The notes under the pieces: model-generated
Told to the model about the DNA's origin: nothing
The model's database searches: none
Seen by the model: the letters and a program-made list of their open reading frames with translations, nothing else
Assembly (NCBI RefSeq): GCF_030158645.1
Contig: NZ_JAOASO010000038.1
Coordinates: forward strand, 1 to 64,000
DNA length: 64,000 bases
DNA from: Hydrogenophaga sp.
Lineage (GTDB): Bacteria; Pseudomonadota; Gammaproteobacteria; Burkholderiales; Burkholderiaceae_C
Direction of reading: 5' to 3'
Shown here: positions 1 through 11,896 of the stretch, one piece after another
Layout: every line of letters starts with the position of its first letter
Position numbering within the stretch: position 1 is the first letter of the stretch
Made by a program: the position numbers and the translations under genes

Positions 1-1559
<1,559 letters not shown>

Positions 1560-1585
1560 GCGGTCGGGGTTGTTCAACCAGACAC

Positions 1586-1603
1586 ACGGGGCTTCGGCCC
1601 CGT
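1586..1603 (+). terminator. UUCG-capped hairpin between ftsH and folP
   Basis: ACGGGGC and GCCCCGT form a perfect 7-bp stem closed by a TTCG tetraloop, followed by a T-rich but interrupted stretch (TGTCGTTTCTGTTT). It looks like a rho-independent terminator or attenuator that would reduce readthrough from ftsH into folP. Confidence 0.7.
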
Positions 1604-1630
1604 TGTCGTTTCTGTTTCACAGTTTCCACC

Positions 1631-2461
1631 ATGCATTGGCAAACCACCCGTTTCGACATCGACCTGTCCACGCCACAGGTGATGGGCATCGTCAACGTGA
1701 CGCCCGACTCCTTTTCCGATGGTGGCCAGCACGCCGGCACGGCGGCCGCACTCAGGCACTGCGAACAACTCATCCGGGACGGGGCGCACCTGCTGGACAT
1801 TGGCGGCGAATCGACGCGGCCCGGCAGCCCGGCGGTGCCGCTGGATGAAGAGCTCGGGCGCGTGCTGCCGGTGATTCGCGAAGCGGTCAAGCTGGGTGTG
1901 CCGGTCTCGGTGGACACCTACAAACCCGAGGTGATGCAGGCGGCGCTCGACGCGGGGGCCGACATCGTCAACGACATCTGGGCCTTGCGCCGTGGCGAGG
2001 CGCTGGACGTGGTGGCGGAGCATCCGCGCTGTGGTGTGTGCTTGATGCACATGCACCGCGACCCGCAGACCATGCAGGTGGCGCCGATGGCCGGTGACGT
2101 GGTGCCGGTGGTGGCGGCCTTCCTGCGCGATCGGGCGCATGCTCTCACGGCGCGCGGCGTGGCGCACAAGCGCATCGTGCTGGACGCGGGCGTGGGCTTC
2201 GGCAAAACCGTGGCGCAGAACTTCAGTTTGCTGGCGCGCCAGAGCGAGCTGCTGGCGCTGGGCTGGCCCATGCTGGCCGGCTGGTCGCGCAAATCGTCGC
2301 TGGGCGCCGTCACGGATCGTGAGCTGCCTTCTGACCGCGTGGCCGCCAGCGTGGCCGCGGCACTGCTGTCGGTGGAGCGCGGTGCGAGGGTGGTGCGCGT
2401 GCACGATGTGCGCGAAACGGTGGATGCGCTCAAAGTCTGGCAGGCCATCCAGCCCGTGTGA
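1631..2461 (+). CDS. folP: Dihydropteroate synthase
   Basis: Condenses 6-hydroxymethyl-dihydropterin diphosphate with p-aminobenzoate to make dihydropteroate in folate synthesis; cytosolic, and the target of sulfonamides. The 276-residue protein has the pterin-binding signature MGIVNVTPDSFSD at residues 18-30 and the second signature LLDIGGESTRPG around 55-66, with the late SRKS segment of the family. Length is normal. The ATG at 1631 starts just before the conserved region, and the upstream hairpin at 1586 marks the gene boundary. glmM follows after about 60 bases, the classic ftsH-folP-glmM order. Confidence 0.97.
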   Translation: MHWQTTRFDIDLSTPQVMGIVNVTPDSFSDGGQHAGTAAALRHCEQLIRDGAHLLDIGGESTRPGSPAVPLDEELGRVLPVIREAVKLGVPVSVDTYKPEVMQAALDAGADIVNDIWALRRGEALDVVAEHPRCGVCLMHMHRDPQTMQVAPMAGDVVPVVAAFLRDRAHALTARGVAHKRIVLDAGVGFGKTVAQNFSLLARQSELLALGWPMLAGWSRKSSLGAVTDRELPSDRVAASVAAALLSVERGARVVRVHDVRETVDALKVWQAIQPV

Positions 2462-2522
2462 ACGCGGTGGCAGCGCGTCGATAATGACGCAGCTTTGACA
2501 CAACAAGAGACAGGACACGCAC

Positions 2523-3866
2523 ATGCCCCGCAAATACTTCGGCACCGACGGCATCCGCGGCACGGTCGGCCAGCCGCCCATCACCCCCGACTTCGTTTTG
2601 CGCCTGGCGCACGCCGTCGGTCGCGTGCTGCGCCGCACCGAGTCGCACCCCACGGTGCTGATCGGCAAGGACACGCGCATCTCGGGCTACATGCTCGAGG
2701 CCGCGCTGGAGTCCGGTTTCAACTCGGCCGGCGTTGACGTGGTGCTGCTTGGCCCCGTTCCCACCCCTGCCGTGGCTTACCTCACGCGGGCCCAGCGCGC
2801 CAACCTGGGCGTGGTGATCTCTGCCAGCCACAACCCGTTTGCCGACAACGGCATCAAATTCTTCAGCGCCATGGGCACCAAACTGCCGGATGACTGGGAG
2901 CACGCGGTGGAAGCCGCGCTGGACGAGCCACCGGTTTGGGCTGCGTCGTCCGAGTTGGGCAAGTCCCGCCGCATGGAAGACGCGGCCGGCCGTTACATCG
3001 AATTCTGCAAAAGCACCTGCTCGCACAACCTCTCGCTCAAGGGACTCAAGATCGTGGTGGACGGCGCCAACGGCGCGGCGTACCAGATCGCCCCTGCGGT
3101 CTTCCACGAGTTGGGCGCCGAGGTCATCAGAATAGGCTGCTCTCCCGACGGCTTGAACATCAACCACGGCGTCGGCGCCACGCACCCGCAGGCCATGGTG
3201 GACGCGGTCAAGGCGCACGGCGCGCACTACGGCATTGCGCTTGACGGTGATGCGGACCGCCTGCAGATGGTGGACGCCGACGGTCGTCTGTACAACGGCG
3301 ACGAACTGCTCTACCTCATCGTGGCCGATCGGCTCGCACGCGACCACGACGTGCCGGGTGTGGTGGGCACCCTCATGACCAACATGGCGGTGGAGGTGGC
3401 GCTCAAGGCGCGTGGCGTGAAGTTCGTGCGCGCCAAGGTGGGCGACCGTTACGTGCTCGAAGAACTGGAAAAACACGGCTGGATCCTCGGTGGAGAAGGC
3501 TCGGGGCACCTGCTCGTGCTGGACCGCCACACCACCGGCGACGGCCTGGTGTCGGCCCTGCAGGTGTTGCACGCCTGCGTGGACAGCGGCAAGACCATGG
3601 CGCAGCAACTGGCCGATGTGACGCTGTTCCCGCAGACGCTGATCAATGTGCGCCTGCAGCCCGGCCAGGACTGGAAAACCAACACCTTCCTGGCGCAGCA
3701 GACGCACGCCGTGGAAGCCGAATTGGGCGACAGTGGTCGTGTGCTCATCCGCGCCAGCGGCACCGAACCGCTGCTGCGCGTGATGGTGGAAGCGCGTGAG
3801 GCACAGAAAGCGCAGGCCTGCGCCGAACGGCTCGTGGCCGCCGTGCGGGCGCAGGTGCCGGCATGA
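2523..3866 (+). CDS. glmM: Phosphoglucosamine mutase
   Basis: Interconverts glucosamine-6-phosphate and glucosamine-1-phosphate, the step leading to UDP-GlcNAc for peptidoglycan and LPS. The 447-residue protein opens with FGTDGIRG, has the catalytic phosphoserine loop ASHNP with the serine at residue 102, the metal loop DGDADR, the sugar-binding GEGSGH and the C-terminal phosphate-binding RASGTEP. Length matches the family. Its stop overlaps the start of the next acetyltransferase gene in an ATGA, so the two are probably translated together. Confidence 0.97.
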   Translation: MPRKYFGTDGIRGTVGQPPITPDFVLRLAHAVGRVLRRTESHPTVLIGKDTRISGYMLEAALESGFNSAGVDVVLLGPVPTPAVAYLTRAQRANLGVVISASHNPFADNGIKFFSAMGTKLPDDWEHAVEAALDEPPVWAASSELGKSRRMEDAAGRYIEFCKSTCSHNLSLKGLKIVVDGANGAAYQIAPAVFHELGAEVIRIGCSPDGLNINHGVGATHPQAMVDAVKAHGAHYGIALDGDADRLQMVDADGRLYNGDELLYLIVADRLARDHDVPGVVGTLMTNMAVEVALKARGVKFVRAKVGDRYVLEELEKHGWILGGEGSGHLLVLDRHTTGDGLVSALQVLHACVDSGKTMAQQLADVTLFPQTLINVRLQPGQDWKTNTFLAQQTHAVEAELGDSGRVLIRASGTEPLLRVMVEAREAQKAQACAERLVAAVRAQVPA

Positions 3867-4351
3867 GCGCGGTGACCGTGGTTCGCGCGGACTGCGCCAA
3901 CCCCGTGCACGCCGCGGCCCTGGTGGACCTGCTCGACGCCTACGCCAGCGACCCGGCGGGCGGTGGCGAAGGCCTGTCCGCGTTTGCGAAACAGCACCTT
4001 GTTCGCGAACTGGCTGCGCGGCCCCAGGCCTACAGCGTGCTGGCCTTCGATGGTGAGCAGCCGGTGGGCCTGGTGAATTGCATCGAAGGCTTCTCCACCT
4101 TCGCCTGCAAGCCGCTGGTGAATGTGCATGACGTGGCCGTGCTCGCCAGCCACCGCGGGCGCGGCATCGCCGAGCAGATGCTGGCACTCGCCGAAGCGAT
4201 GGCCGTCGAGCGCGGTGCGGTGAAGATGACGCTCGAGGTGCTCTCGGGCAACCATCCGGCGGTGCGCCTCTATGAGCGCATCGGCTTCGCCGGTTACGAG
4301 CTCGGCCAGGTGATGGGCACAGCCAATTTCATGCAGAAATGGCTGCGCTGA
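3863..4351 (+). CDS. GNAT-family N-acetyltransferase
   Basis: A 162-residue GNAT protein. The acetyl-CoA-binding motif is visible as [17 protein letters not shown], followed by the typical GNAT ending with [15 protein letters not shown]. The substrate is not readable from sequence. It starts inside the glmM stop codon (ATGA overlap), which suggests translational coupling and perhaps a role linked to amino-sugar supply, but this is inference from position only. It converges on the DUF1343 gene with a 7-base gap. Confidence 0.85.
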   Translation: MSAVTVVRADCANPVHAAALVDLLDAYASDPAGGGEGLSAFAKQHLVRELAARPQAYSVLAFDGEQPVGLVNCIEGFSTFACKPLVNVHDVAVLASHRGRGIAEQMLALAEAMAVERGAVKMTLEVLSGNHPAVRLYERIGFAGYELGQVMGTANFMQKWLR

Positions 4352-4358
4352 AACCGCT

Positions 4359-5561
4359 TCAGTAGAGCAGGAAGGGCGCGCGCGCCGCCGCCCAGGCCTC
4401 TTCGTCGGCCGCCGCCGCCGCTTCGAGCACCTCGGGGGCGGCGCTCACATCGTCCACCCACTCTCGCAGCAGCGGCCCGCCGTTGATGAGGTCGATGGCC
4501 AGCCGGTCGTGTTCGTACTCGTAGGCGAAGTCGCGCCACAGCGGGTAGTCGGGCGCCTGCAGACGCAGCGCGCGAAACGCCAGGACCTGCAGCCGCCAGG
4601 GCTTGAAGGTGGCGTGGTCGTAGTGGCTCGGGTCTTCCACGTGGATTTGCACACCGGCGCACAACTGCCCCTGGTGCTTGTGGAAGGTGGGCTCGAAGAA
4701 ACACGGGCGCAGCACGCATCCCCGCAGCCACTGCGGCGCGATGCGGCGCATGTCCGCCAGCAGGCGGGGCACGTCGATGTCGGGCGCGCCGAACAGCTCG
4801 AGCGCGCGCGTGGTGCCGCGCCCTTCGGACAAGGTGGTGCCCTCCAGCATCACCGTGCCGGCGTACGCGCGTGCCATGCTCAGGTTGGCCGCGTTCGGAC
4901 TGGGGTTGACCCAGCTGCGCTCGGTGGGCCAGCCGAAGCCGGGCGCAGCTTCGGGTTGCCAGCCGCTCATCGTGACCACGCGGTAGTCCACGCTCAGGCC
5001 CAGGGTGGCGATGAACCAGTGGCCGAGTTCGCCCATGGTCATGCCGTGGCGCATGGGCATGGGGCCGGCGCCGACGAAACTCTCCCAGCCTTCGCGCAGC
5101 GTGAGACCTTCGATGGGTCGGCCCGCCGGGTTGGGCCGGTCCAGCACCCACACCGCCTTGCCGTGCCGTGCGGCGGCTTCCAGCACATAGCGCAGCGTGG
5201 TGATGAAGGTGTAGATCCGGCAGCCGAGGTCTTGCAGGTCGACCAGCAGCACGTCGAAGCTGGCCATCATCGCGTCGGTCGGTCGGCGCACCTCGCCGTA
5301 CAGGCTGAACACCGGGATGCCCAGTGTCGGGTCGAGGTAGTCGGGGGACTCGACCATGTTGTCCTGCTTGTCGCCGCGCAGGCCGTGCTGCGGGCCGAAG
5401 GCGGCCGACAGCGTCACGTCGGGCAGCGCGGCCAGCGCGTCGAGCGCGTGCGTGAGGTCGCGCGTGACCGAGGCGGGGTGGGCCAGCAAGGCCACGCGCT
5501 GGCCTTTGATCGGGGCGCGAAGGGCAGGGTCTTGCAGGAAACGATCGAGGCCGAATTGCAT
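4359..5561 (-). CDS. DUF1343 protein, NamZ-type exo-N-acetylmuramidase-like
   Basis: About 400 residues of the DUF1343 family, whose characterised member NamZ releases terminal MurNAc from peptidoglycan fragments. Family landmarks seen are an N-terminal segment with LLAHPASV, then AFGPQHGLRG, VFSLYGE, LLVDLQDLGCRIYT, VLDRPNPAGR and PTERSWVNPSPN. I chose the ATG at 5561 because conserved sequence begins directly after it; upstream codons in the open frame encode low-complexity Arg/Pro sequence. No clear signal peptide is visible from this start. It is the last gene of the minus-strand run, 5 bases after the DOMON-like gene. The exact substrate is not proven. Confidence 0.85.
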   Translation of the reverse strand: MQFGLDRFLQDPALRAPIKGQRVALLAHPASVTRDLTHALDALAALPDVTLSAAFGPQHGLRGDKQDNMVESPDYLDPTLGIPVFSLYGEVRRPTDAMMASFDVLLVDLQDLGCRIYTFITTLRYVLEAAARHGKAVWVLDRPNPAGRPIEGLTLREGWESFVGAGPMPMRHGMTMGELGHWFIATLGLSVDYRVVTMSGWQPEAAPGFGWPTERSWVNPSPNAANLSMARAYAGTVMLEGTTLSEGRGTTRALELFGAPDIDVPRLLADMRRIAPQWLRGCVLRPCFFEPTFHKHQGQLCAGVQIHVEDPSHYDHATFKPWRLQVLAFRALRLQAPDYPLWRDFAYEYEHDRLAIDLINGGPLLREWVDDVSAAPEVLEAAAAADEEAWAAARAPFLLY

Positions 5562-5566
5562 GGCGT

Positions 5567-6127
5567 TCAGTTCTGGGGCAAGGCCAGGCGCAGGACGCGC
5601 CCGGCAGGGTGGTGGAAATCGGGCCGCTCGCACGGGTGCTGCAAACCCCAGTAGCTCAGGCGCCCGTCGCGCTCTTCAAGCACCATGCACAGCGCCAACT
5701 CGAACGGGTGCGAGGGGAGGGTGGCCGGTGGCATGTGCACGTCCAGGGTGAGCCGCGTCGGTGAGATGGCACATTGCATCACCGGCGCCGGCAGGTCGGG
5801 TGCCCGTTTGGTGTCGCGCTGGCGCTCGCCCGCAAAGCGGTAGGCGGCCCATTGGCCCGAGGGCGAGAAGTTGAACTCGCGGTAGGCCGCTTCACCCTCT
5901 GCGGCCACAAAGGCCTCCAGGCAGGTGTGTTGCCACAGGTCGTCGGCCGGACCGGGTGCGGTGGCGGGTGGAATGCGCAGGCCCGCGGTGTTGCCGGTCA
6001 ACGCGTACCGCAGTCGCAAACCGGCGCGCGTGAAGTCCACCGCGACCGACACATCCAGCGGCAGACCCGCCGGCGTCGCCGGATGGCAATGCAGTGGGTG
6101 AGGGGCGTGGGTCTCGAGAGGATTCAC
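5567..6127 (-). CDS. DOMON-like domain protein of unknown function
   Basis: A 186-residue soluble protein resembling the DOMON-like family found beside DUF1343 genes in Betaproteobacteria. DOMON folds are beta-sandwiches that bind haem or sugars, but no ligand residues can be assigned here. Visible landmarks are DLWQHTCLEAFV, YREFNFSPSGQWAAYRF and a closing WGLQHP...RPDFHH. I prefer the GTG at 6127: conserved sequence begins soon after it and the farther ATG at 6226 would run into the preceding thioredoxin-like gene. Tight spacing to DUF1343 (5 bases) suggests one transcript. Confidence 0.65.
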   Translation of the reverse strand: MNPLETHAPHPLHCHPATPAGLPLDVSVAVDFTRAGLRLRYALTGNTAGLRIPPATAPGPADDLWQHTCLEAFVAAEGEAAYREFNFSPSGQWAAYRFAGERQRDTKRAPDLPAPVMQCAISPTRLTLDVHMPPATLPSHPFELALCMVLEERDGRLSYWGLQHPCERPDFHHPAGRVLRLALPQN

Positions 6128-6164
6128 AGGCCCGTATTCTCTCAGGCCCCCGGGTCGGTGCTGG

Positions 6165-6413
6165 TCAAGGCGAGGCGGGCGACAGCAACCAGGCTTGCAC
6201 CTCGGCGGCGGTGGGGATGCGGCCACTGCTCACCAGCTTCTCGTTGATGACCAGGCCCGGTGTGGAGATCAGGTCGAAGGCAATGATCTGCTTCATGTCG
6301 GTCACCTTCACGAACTCCGCTTCGATCCGGGCTGCGCTGGCGGCCTCGCGCGCCACCGCCTCCAGCTTTTTGCAGTTGGCGCAGCCGGAGCCGAGGATTT
6401 TCACGGTCAACAT
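6165..6413 (-). CDS. Small thioredoxin-like redox disulfide protein
   Basis: An 82-residue thioredoxin-fold mini-protein with a CxxC active site in GSGCANCKK (Cys11 and Cys14) and the cis-proline segment STPGLVIN. It is the small family often annotated as redox-active disulfide protein 2, which commonly accompanies an ArsP/DUF318 permease. Here it follows such a permease by about 30 bases on the same strand, so it may supply reducing power or handle metalloid-thiol intermediates for that transporter; this is inference. Confidence 0.85.
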   Translation of the reverse strand: MLTVKILGSGCANCKKLEAVAREAASAARIEAEFVKVTDMKQIIAFDLISTPGLVINEKLVSSGRIPTAAEVQAWLLSPASP

Positions 6414-6442
6414 GGGTGTTCTCCTGTGGGGAATGGGCGGGA

Positions 6443-7888
6443 TCAGGCGGGCACGGTCGCGCGCTGGCGTTTGCGCAACTGGCGCAGGGCCACGGACAAG
6501 GCGAGCAGCACCAGCGCCATCACCGCGGTCAATGCGGGCCAGCCCGCGCCGTCTGACCAGGCGCCAAAAATCAGGCCGGCGCACACGCTGAAGACCGCCA
6601 CCCAGGCAACGTAGGTCGCCGTCTTGGTCCAGCCGATCACGGCAGCCACCATCAACATGCTTTGCAGGCTGAGTTCCGGATCGGCCATGAGGTAGGCCAG
6701 CAAGGGACCGGGGTGCATGCCGAGGTCGAGGAACATGCGTGCCACCGGCACTTCCACCAGCGTGGGAAAGTACATGAAGACGCCAAAGCCCACCGCCACT
6801 GCGTTGGCCTGCACCGTGTTGCTGCCCGCGAGGGACTCGATCCATTCCGGCCGGATCAGCTGGCGCACCATGCCCACGATGAACACGCCGATCACCAGCA
6901 CCAGAAAGATCTGCTTCACGAAGCGCCAGGTTTCCCACAGCCACGAAGGCCAGTCATCGGCGGCAAGCCGCTTTGCGTGGTACCAGACCGACCCCATGGC
7001 CAGCGCCACGGCCACCGCGCGGCCCGTGACCACGATGTCCAGCCCGTTGCTGCCCGGCACCAGGCTCATCGAAGCCACCAGCAGCGTGGTCGCGGCCAAG
7101 CCCAGCACGAGCCAGGTCCAGCGGTTGGCACCCTCGGTGACGTTCTCAAGACCCTTGTGCGCGACGGCGGCGATCAGCACCAGCAGCACGATCAGCAGCG
7201 AGCCGTGCAGGCTCACACCCTCTTCGCCCTTGGCCGCGTCAAACGGGACCCAGCCGAGCAGGGTGGTTTGCCAGCTTTGCGCCCACGTGCCGGGCAACAC
7301 GAACGATCCCAGTGATGCGGTCAGCGGCCACAGTTTCAGGGTGCCTGCGATCAACAGCGCCACCAGCGACACCAGAACCCCCAGCGCAGCCGGCGAGATG
7401 CTGGCCTTGTCCGCAAAGAGTGGGTCGGTCTGTGCATCGTGGGCCGCGTCATCGCGCCAGAACATCAGCGCCATCAACAGACCGATGCCGACGCCGAACA
7501 CCAGGCACAGCACGAGGCGGGCCACAGCGAATTCGGGCCCGAGGATGCTGCCGGTGTAGGCCAGCGCCATGATGTTGCCCGCCGGTGCGAAGAACAGAAA
7601 GGTCATGGCCGGACCAATCCCGGCGCCCTTGCGGTAGATGCCGGCGAACAAGGGCACGATGGTGCAGGAACACACCGCCAGCAGCGAGCCCGCCGCCGCC
7701 GCCGCCGGGTAAGACACGAAGGCGGGCACATGGCGGCCGAGCCAGCGCGTGATGCTGGCCTTGGGGATCAACGAGGCCATGGCACCGGCAATGAAAAACG
7801 CGGGCAGCAGGCACAGCAAGACGTGCGCCGCCAAGTAGGCCGCCAAGCTGCCGGCTCCGCCGTGGATCATCTTCAGAAACAGTTCCAT
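6443..7888 (-). CDS. ArsP/DUF318-type permease
   Basis: A 481-residue polytopic membrane protein with roughly ten hydrophobic segments. The family signature around CSCTIVPLFAGIYRKGAGIGPAMTFLFFAP, with its CxC pair, is characteristic of the DUF318/UPF0718 permeases, some of which (ArsP) export methylated trivalent arsenicals. The region around residues 145-165 is a charged cytosolic linker. The ATG at 7888 follows AGGTGG at a workable distance; a GTG one codon upstream is an alternative. Position next to the ars genes and the following thioredoxin-like gene supports a metalloid role, but the substrate is not established. An FNR-like site lies in its own upstream region. Confidence 0.85.
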   Translation of the reverse strand: MELFLKMIHGGAGSLAAYLAAHVLLCLLPAFFIAGAMASLIPKASITRWLGRHVPAFVSYPAAAAAGSLLAVCSCTIVPLFAGIYRKGAGIGPAMTFLFFAPAGNIMALAYTGSILGPEFAVARLVLCLVFGVGIGLLMALMFWRDDAAHDAQTDPLFADKASISPAALGVLVSLVALLIAGTLKLWPLTASLGSFVLPGTWAQSWQTTLLGWVPFDAAKGEEGVSLHGSLLIVLLVLIAAVAHKGLENVTEGANRWTWLVLGLAATTLLVASMSLVPGSNGLDIVVTGRAVAVALAMGSVWYHAKRLAADDWPSWLWETWRFVKQIFLVLVIGVFIVGMVRQLIRPEWIESLAGSNTVQANAVAVGFGVFMYFPTLVEVPVARMFLDLGMHPGPLLAYLMADPELSLQSMLMVAAVIGWTKTATYVAWVAVFSVCAGLIFGAWSDGAGWPALTAVMALVLLALSVALRQLRKRQRATVPA

Positions 7889-7972
7889 CACACACCCACC
7901 TGGTCACATCGTTTCATTATGGGAATCCGACGTGCCCCGGGAAGGGGGCGGACCAGGTCATTTGCGATCTGT

Positions 7973-7986
7973 TTGAGCGGGATCAA
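7973..7986 (-). promoter_or_regulatory. Candidate FNR/Anr-type site upstream of the permease
   Basis: On the minus strand the sequence reads TTGAT-CCCG-CTCAA, one mismatch from the FNR/Anr consensus TTGAT-N4-ATCAA. It lies in the 138-base gap between arsH and the permease gene, about 85-98 bases before the permease start, suggesting that the permease unit has its own, possibly oxygen-responsive, promoter. The rest of the gap shows nothing else clear. Confidence 0.35.
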
Positions 7987-8026
7987 CAAAGGGCCAGACG
8001 CCGCCCCGCCGGACCGGCCTGTGGCG

Positions 8027-8729
8027 TCAGAGGGCGCTCTGGTTCACGCGCTTCATCAGCTCGGCGGCCGTTTCCCTGCGTTCGCTGTAACGGTCCACCA
8101 GGTAGGGCGACACGTCGCGTGTGAGCCAGGTGAACTTCACCAGCTCCTCCATCACGTCCACGATGCGCTCGAAGAAAGGCGAGGGCTTCATGCGGTCGTG
8201 GTCGTCGAACTCCTGGAACGCCTTGGCAACCGACGACTGGTTGGGGATGGTGATCATCCGCATCCAGCGGCCCAACACCCGCATCTGGTTGACGGCGTTG
8301 AACGACTGCGAGCCGCCGCAGACTTGCATGACCGCCAGCGTCTTGCCCTGTGTGGGTCGCACAGCGCCCACCGACAAAGGGATCCAGTCGATCTGCGCTT
8401 TCATGATGCCGGTCATGGCCCCGTGCCGCTCGGGCGAGCACCACACCATGCCTTCGGCCCACGCCGCCAGCTCGCGCAACTCGACCACCTTGGGGTGTGT
8501 GTCGGGCGCGTCGTCGGGCAGGGGCAGGCCGCTTGGGTTGTACACACGCGCCTCAGCGCCCATGGCCCTCAGCAGTCGCGCGCACTCTTCCACCACGAGG
8601 CGGCTGAACGAGCGCGGACGCAGAGACCCGTAAAGCAGCAGGATCCGGGGTGCGTGGCTGCTGACCAAGCCGGGCCGCAGGCGTTGCGGGTCGGGCACCC
8701 TGAAGTGGGTGGGGTCCGCCTGGGGCAGG

Positions 8730-8749
<20 letters not shown>
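8027..8749 (-). CDS. arsH: NADPH-dependent FMN reductase ArsH
   Basis: A 240-residue flavoprotein of the ArsH family, which oxidises trivalent organoarsenicals or reduces quinones and metals using NADPH and FMN. The flavodoxin-like phosphate loop [14 protein letters not shown] and the segments [21 protein letters not shown] and [16 protein letters not shown] are family hallmarks. I chose the ATG at 8749 because AAGGGA lies upstream at SD distance; an in-frame TTG lies farther up. The gene overlaps the 3' end of acr3 by 20 bases, so it belongs to the same operon. Confidence 0.95.
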
Positions 8750-9793
<1,044 letters not shown>

Positions 9794-9794
<1 letters not shown>

Positions 9795-10294
9795 CAGGCT
9801 TTGACCTGACCAATGCCGGCGAGCTCTTGCTTCAGTGCGAGTTTGTCCAGCTTGTCGATGGGCAGCACCGTGAACAGGGCGATGCGCCGGTTCATCACGA
9901 TGAAGCAGTCGTTGAAAGCGCGCTGGATGACTTCGTCGCTGCCCCTGACCGCGGCCGGATCTTCAACACCCCAGTGGGCCGACATGGGTTGGCCGGGCCA
10001 GACGGGGCACACCTCACCGGCCGCCTTGTCGCACACGGTCAGCACAAAGTCCATGTGGGGCGCATCGGCAGCAGCGAACTCGCTCCAGTTCTTGCTGCGC
10101 AAGTCGGCGGTCTTGAAGCGGTTGCGCTCCAGCAGTTCGATGGCGAGGGGGTTCACCGCACCGGCCGGGTGGCTGCCGGCGCTGAAAGCGCGGAAGCGGC
10201 CCGCGCCTTGCTGGTTGAGGATGGCCTCGGCCATGATGCTGCGGGCCGAGTTGCCGGTGCAGATGAACAGGACGTTGTAGACAGGAGGCGTCAT
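9794..10294 (-). CDS. arsC: Arsenate reductase, low-molecular-weight phosphatase fold
   Basis: Cytosolic enzyme reducing arsenate to arsenite for export by Acr3. The 166-residue protein has the P-loop CTGNSARS near the N terminus with the nucleophilic cysteine, and the later pair of cysteines in [15 protein letters not shown] that relays the disulfide; this is the thioredoxin/glutaredoxin-coupled LMW-PTPase class rather than the E. coli plasmid class. It lies between arsR (10-base gap) and acr3 (1-base overlap). Confidence 0.95.
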
Positions 10295-10304
10295 GGGAAA
10301 CCTT

Positions 10305-10634
10305 TCAGCAGGTGGTGCAGACGGGGACGGGTGTGGTCACTTCACAGGGTTGTCCCTGGCAGCAGTGGGCGGTGAGGAACTGCAGCAAATCGTTCATGGC
10401 GCCGAACTCGGCGCGGTAGATCAGGTGGCGGCCATCGCGCTCCTGCGACACCAGACCCGCGTGGCTGAGCTCCTTGAGGTGGAACGACAGCGCCGTGCTG
10501 GCCACACCCAGCGATTCGCTGAGCTGACCCGGCGTGAGGCCCTGGGGACCTTGTGCCACAAGGGCGCGAAAGATGCGCAGGCGCGTCTCTTGCGCGAGGG
10601 CACCGAGGGATTTGACGGCGAGGGTTTCGTCCAT
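10305..10634 (-). CDS. arsR: Arsenical-resistance repressor ArsR
   Basis: ArsR/SmtB-type winged-helix repressor that leaves DNA on binding arsenite. The 109 residues contain the recognition helix region TALSFHLKELSHAGLV and the wing ERDGRHLIY. It lacks the ELCVC-type pair in the DNA-binding helix; instead cysteines cluster at the C terminus (HCCQGQPC and a final CTTC), the alternative As(III)-binding arrangement. The gene sits inside the operon it probably controls, 10 bases after arsJ. The palindromes at 14351 and 12995 are the likely operators. Confidence 0.94.
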   Translation of the reverse strand: MDETLAVKSLGALAQETRLRIFRALVAQGPQGLTPGQLSESLGVASTALSFHLKELSHAGLVSQERDGRHLIYRAEFGAMNDLLQFLTAHCCQGQPCEVTTPVPVCTTC

Positions 10635-10644
10635 GGAATGTCCT

Positions 10645-11883
10645 TCAGGCGGTGGTGTGATGCAACGCGGCCCGGGTGGGCAGCTTGAGCGTGGCCAGCC
10701 AGCAAACGATCAACATGAGCGCCGAGCCCAGCAGCGCATACAGCAGCCCGCCCCACTGGTAGAGCAGGCCCGAGAGCAGCGTGCCGCTGAAGCGCCCCAG
10801 CGCGTTGGCCGCGTAATAAAAGCCGACGTCTTCGGCCGCTTTCTCCGAGCCGGCGTAGGCCAGCACCAGGTAGGAGTGCACCGACGAGTTCACCGCGAAC
10901 GCAAAGCCGAACACGCCGAGGCCGCCCACCACCACCCAGGGGAGGTGCGGCACGTCCAGCGCCACCGCCACCGCCAGGCCGATGGGCACCAGCGCCAGCA
11001 AGGCCGACCACAAACGGGCCGCGGGCACCTCGGTGCTCAGGCCGTCGGCGCTGCGTTTGACGAAGGTCGGTGCCATGGCCTGCACCGCGCCGTAGCCAAT
11101 GGTCCAGGCGGCCAGAAACGTGCCCACCATGGTGAAGGTCCAGCCCTGCGAATACAGGTACACCGGCACACCCACCACGAACCACACGTCGCGCGCGCCG
11201 AACAGCACCACGCGCGCCGCGGCCAGCACGTTCACACCGGTGTTCTTCGCAAACAGTTCCTTGGCCGACTTCGAGGCCTTGTTCTTGCCCATCATCTGCG
11301 GCAGCGAACTCACCACGCCGACCAACACCAACGCCAGCAGCGCCGCCATGGCCCACAGCGCGTGCTGGAAACCCAGCGTCTGCAGCAGCAGGCCGCCCAG
11401 GAAGAAGCCCACACCCTTCATGGCGTTCTTGCTGCCGGTGAAAAAAGCGACCCACTTGAAGAGCTGGCCCGAACCCTGGTTCTTCGCCTGATCGGCCGTG
11501 ACCTTGATGGCCGACTTGCTGGCGGTTTTGGTGAGGTCCTTGGCCACGCCGCAGATGCCCTGCGCCAGCACCACCCAGGCCACCGACATCGCTGCGCTCC
11601 ACGCGGGATCGAGGAAGGACAGCACCGTGAAGCCGATGATCTGCGTGACCAGTCCCACGGTGAGCATGCGCGTGATGCCGTAGCGCGTGGCCAGCCAGCC
11701 GCCGACGAAGTTGGCCACGATGCCGGCGGCCTCGTACAGCAGGAACAGGAACGCCAACGTGAACGGCGAATAGCCCAAGCCGTAGAAGTGCAGCAGCACC
11801 AGCATGCGCAGCGCGCCGTCGGTGAGCGTGAAGCCCCAGTAGGCGGCGGTGACGATGGCGTAGTGGCGTTCGGCGGTGTTCAT
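10645..11883 (-). CDS. arsJ: Organoarsenical efflux MFS transporter ArsJ
   Basis: A 412-residue, 12-segment major-facilitator protein. Next to GAPDH it forms the known ArsJ pathway: GAPDH makes unstable 1-arseno-3-phosphoglycerate from glyceraldehyde-3-phosphate and arsenate, and ArsJ exports it. Recognisable parts are TDGALRMLVLLHFYGLGYSPF at the N terminus, the long cytosolic loop with KDLTKTASKSAIKVTA, and FAVNSSVHSYLVLAY. The start codon is 54 bases after the GAPDH stop; a dispersed repeat fills that gap. Confidence 0.93.
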   Translation of the reverse strand: MNTAERHYAIVTAAYWGFTLTDGALRMLVLLHFYGLGYSPFTLAFLFLLYEAAGIVANFVGGWLATRYGITRMLTVGLVTQIIGFTVLSFLDPAWSAAMSVAWVVLAQGICGVAKDLTKTASKSAIKVTADQAKNQGSGQLFKWVAFFTGSKNAMKGVGFFLGGLLLQTLGFQHALWAMAALLALVLVGVVSSLPQMMGKNKASKSAKELFAKNTGVNVLAAARVVLFGARDVWFVVGVPVYLYSQGWTFTMVGTFLAAWTIGYGAVQAMAPTFVKRSADGLSTEVPAARLWSALLALVPIGLAVAVALDVPHLPWVVVGGLGVFGFAFAVNSSVHSYLVLAYAGSEKAAEDVGFYYAANALGRFSGTLLSGLLYQWGGLLYALLGSALMLIVCWLATLKLPTRAALHHTTA

Positions 11884-11896
11884 GGGTTTGCGGGGG

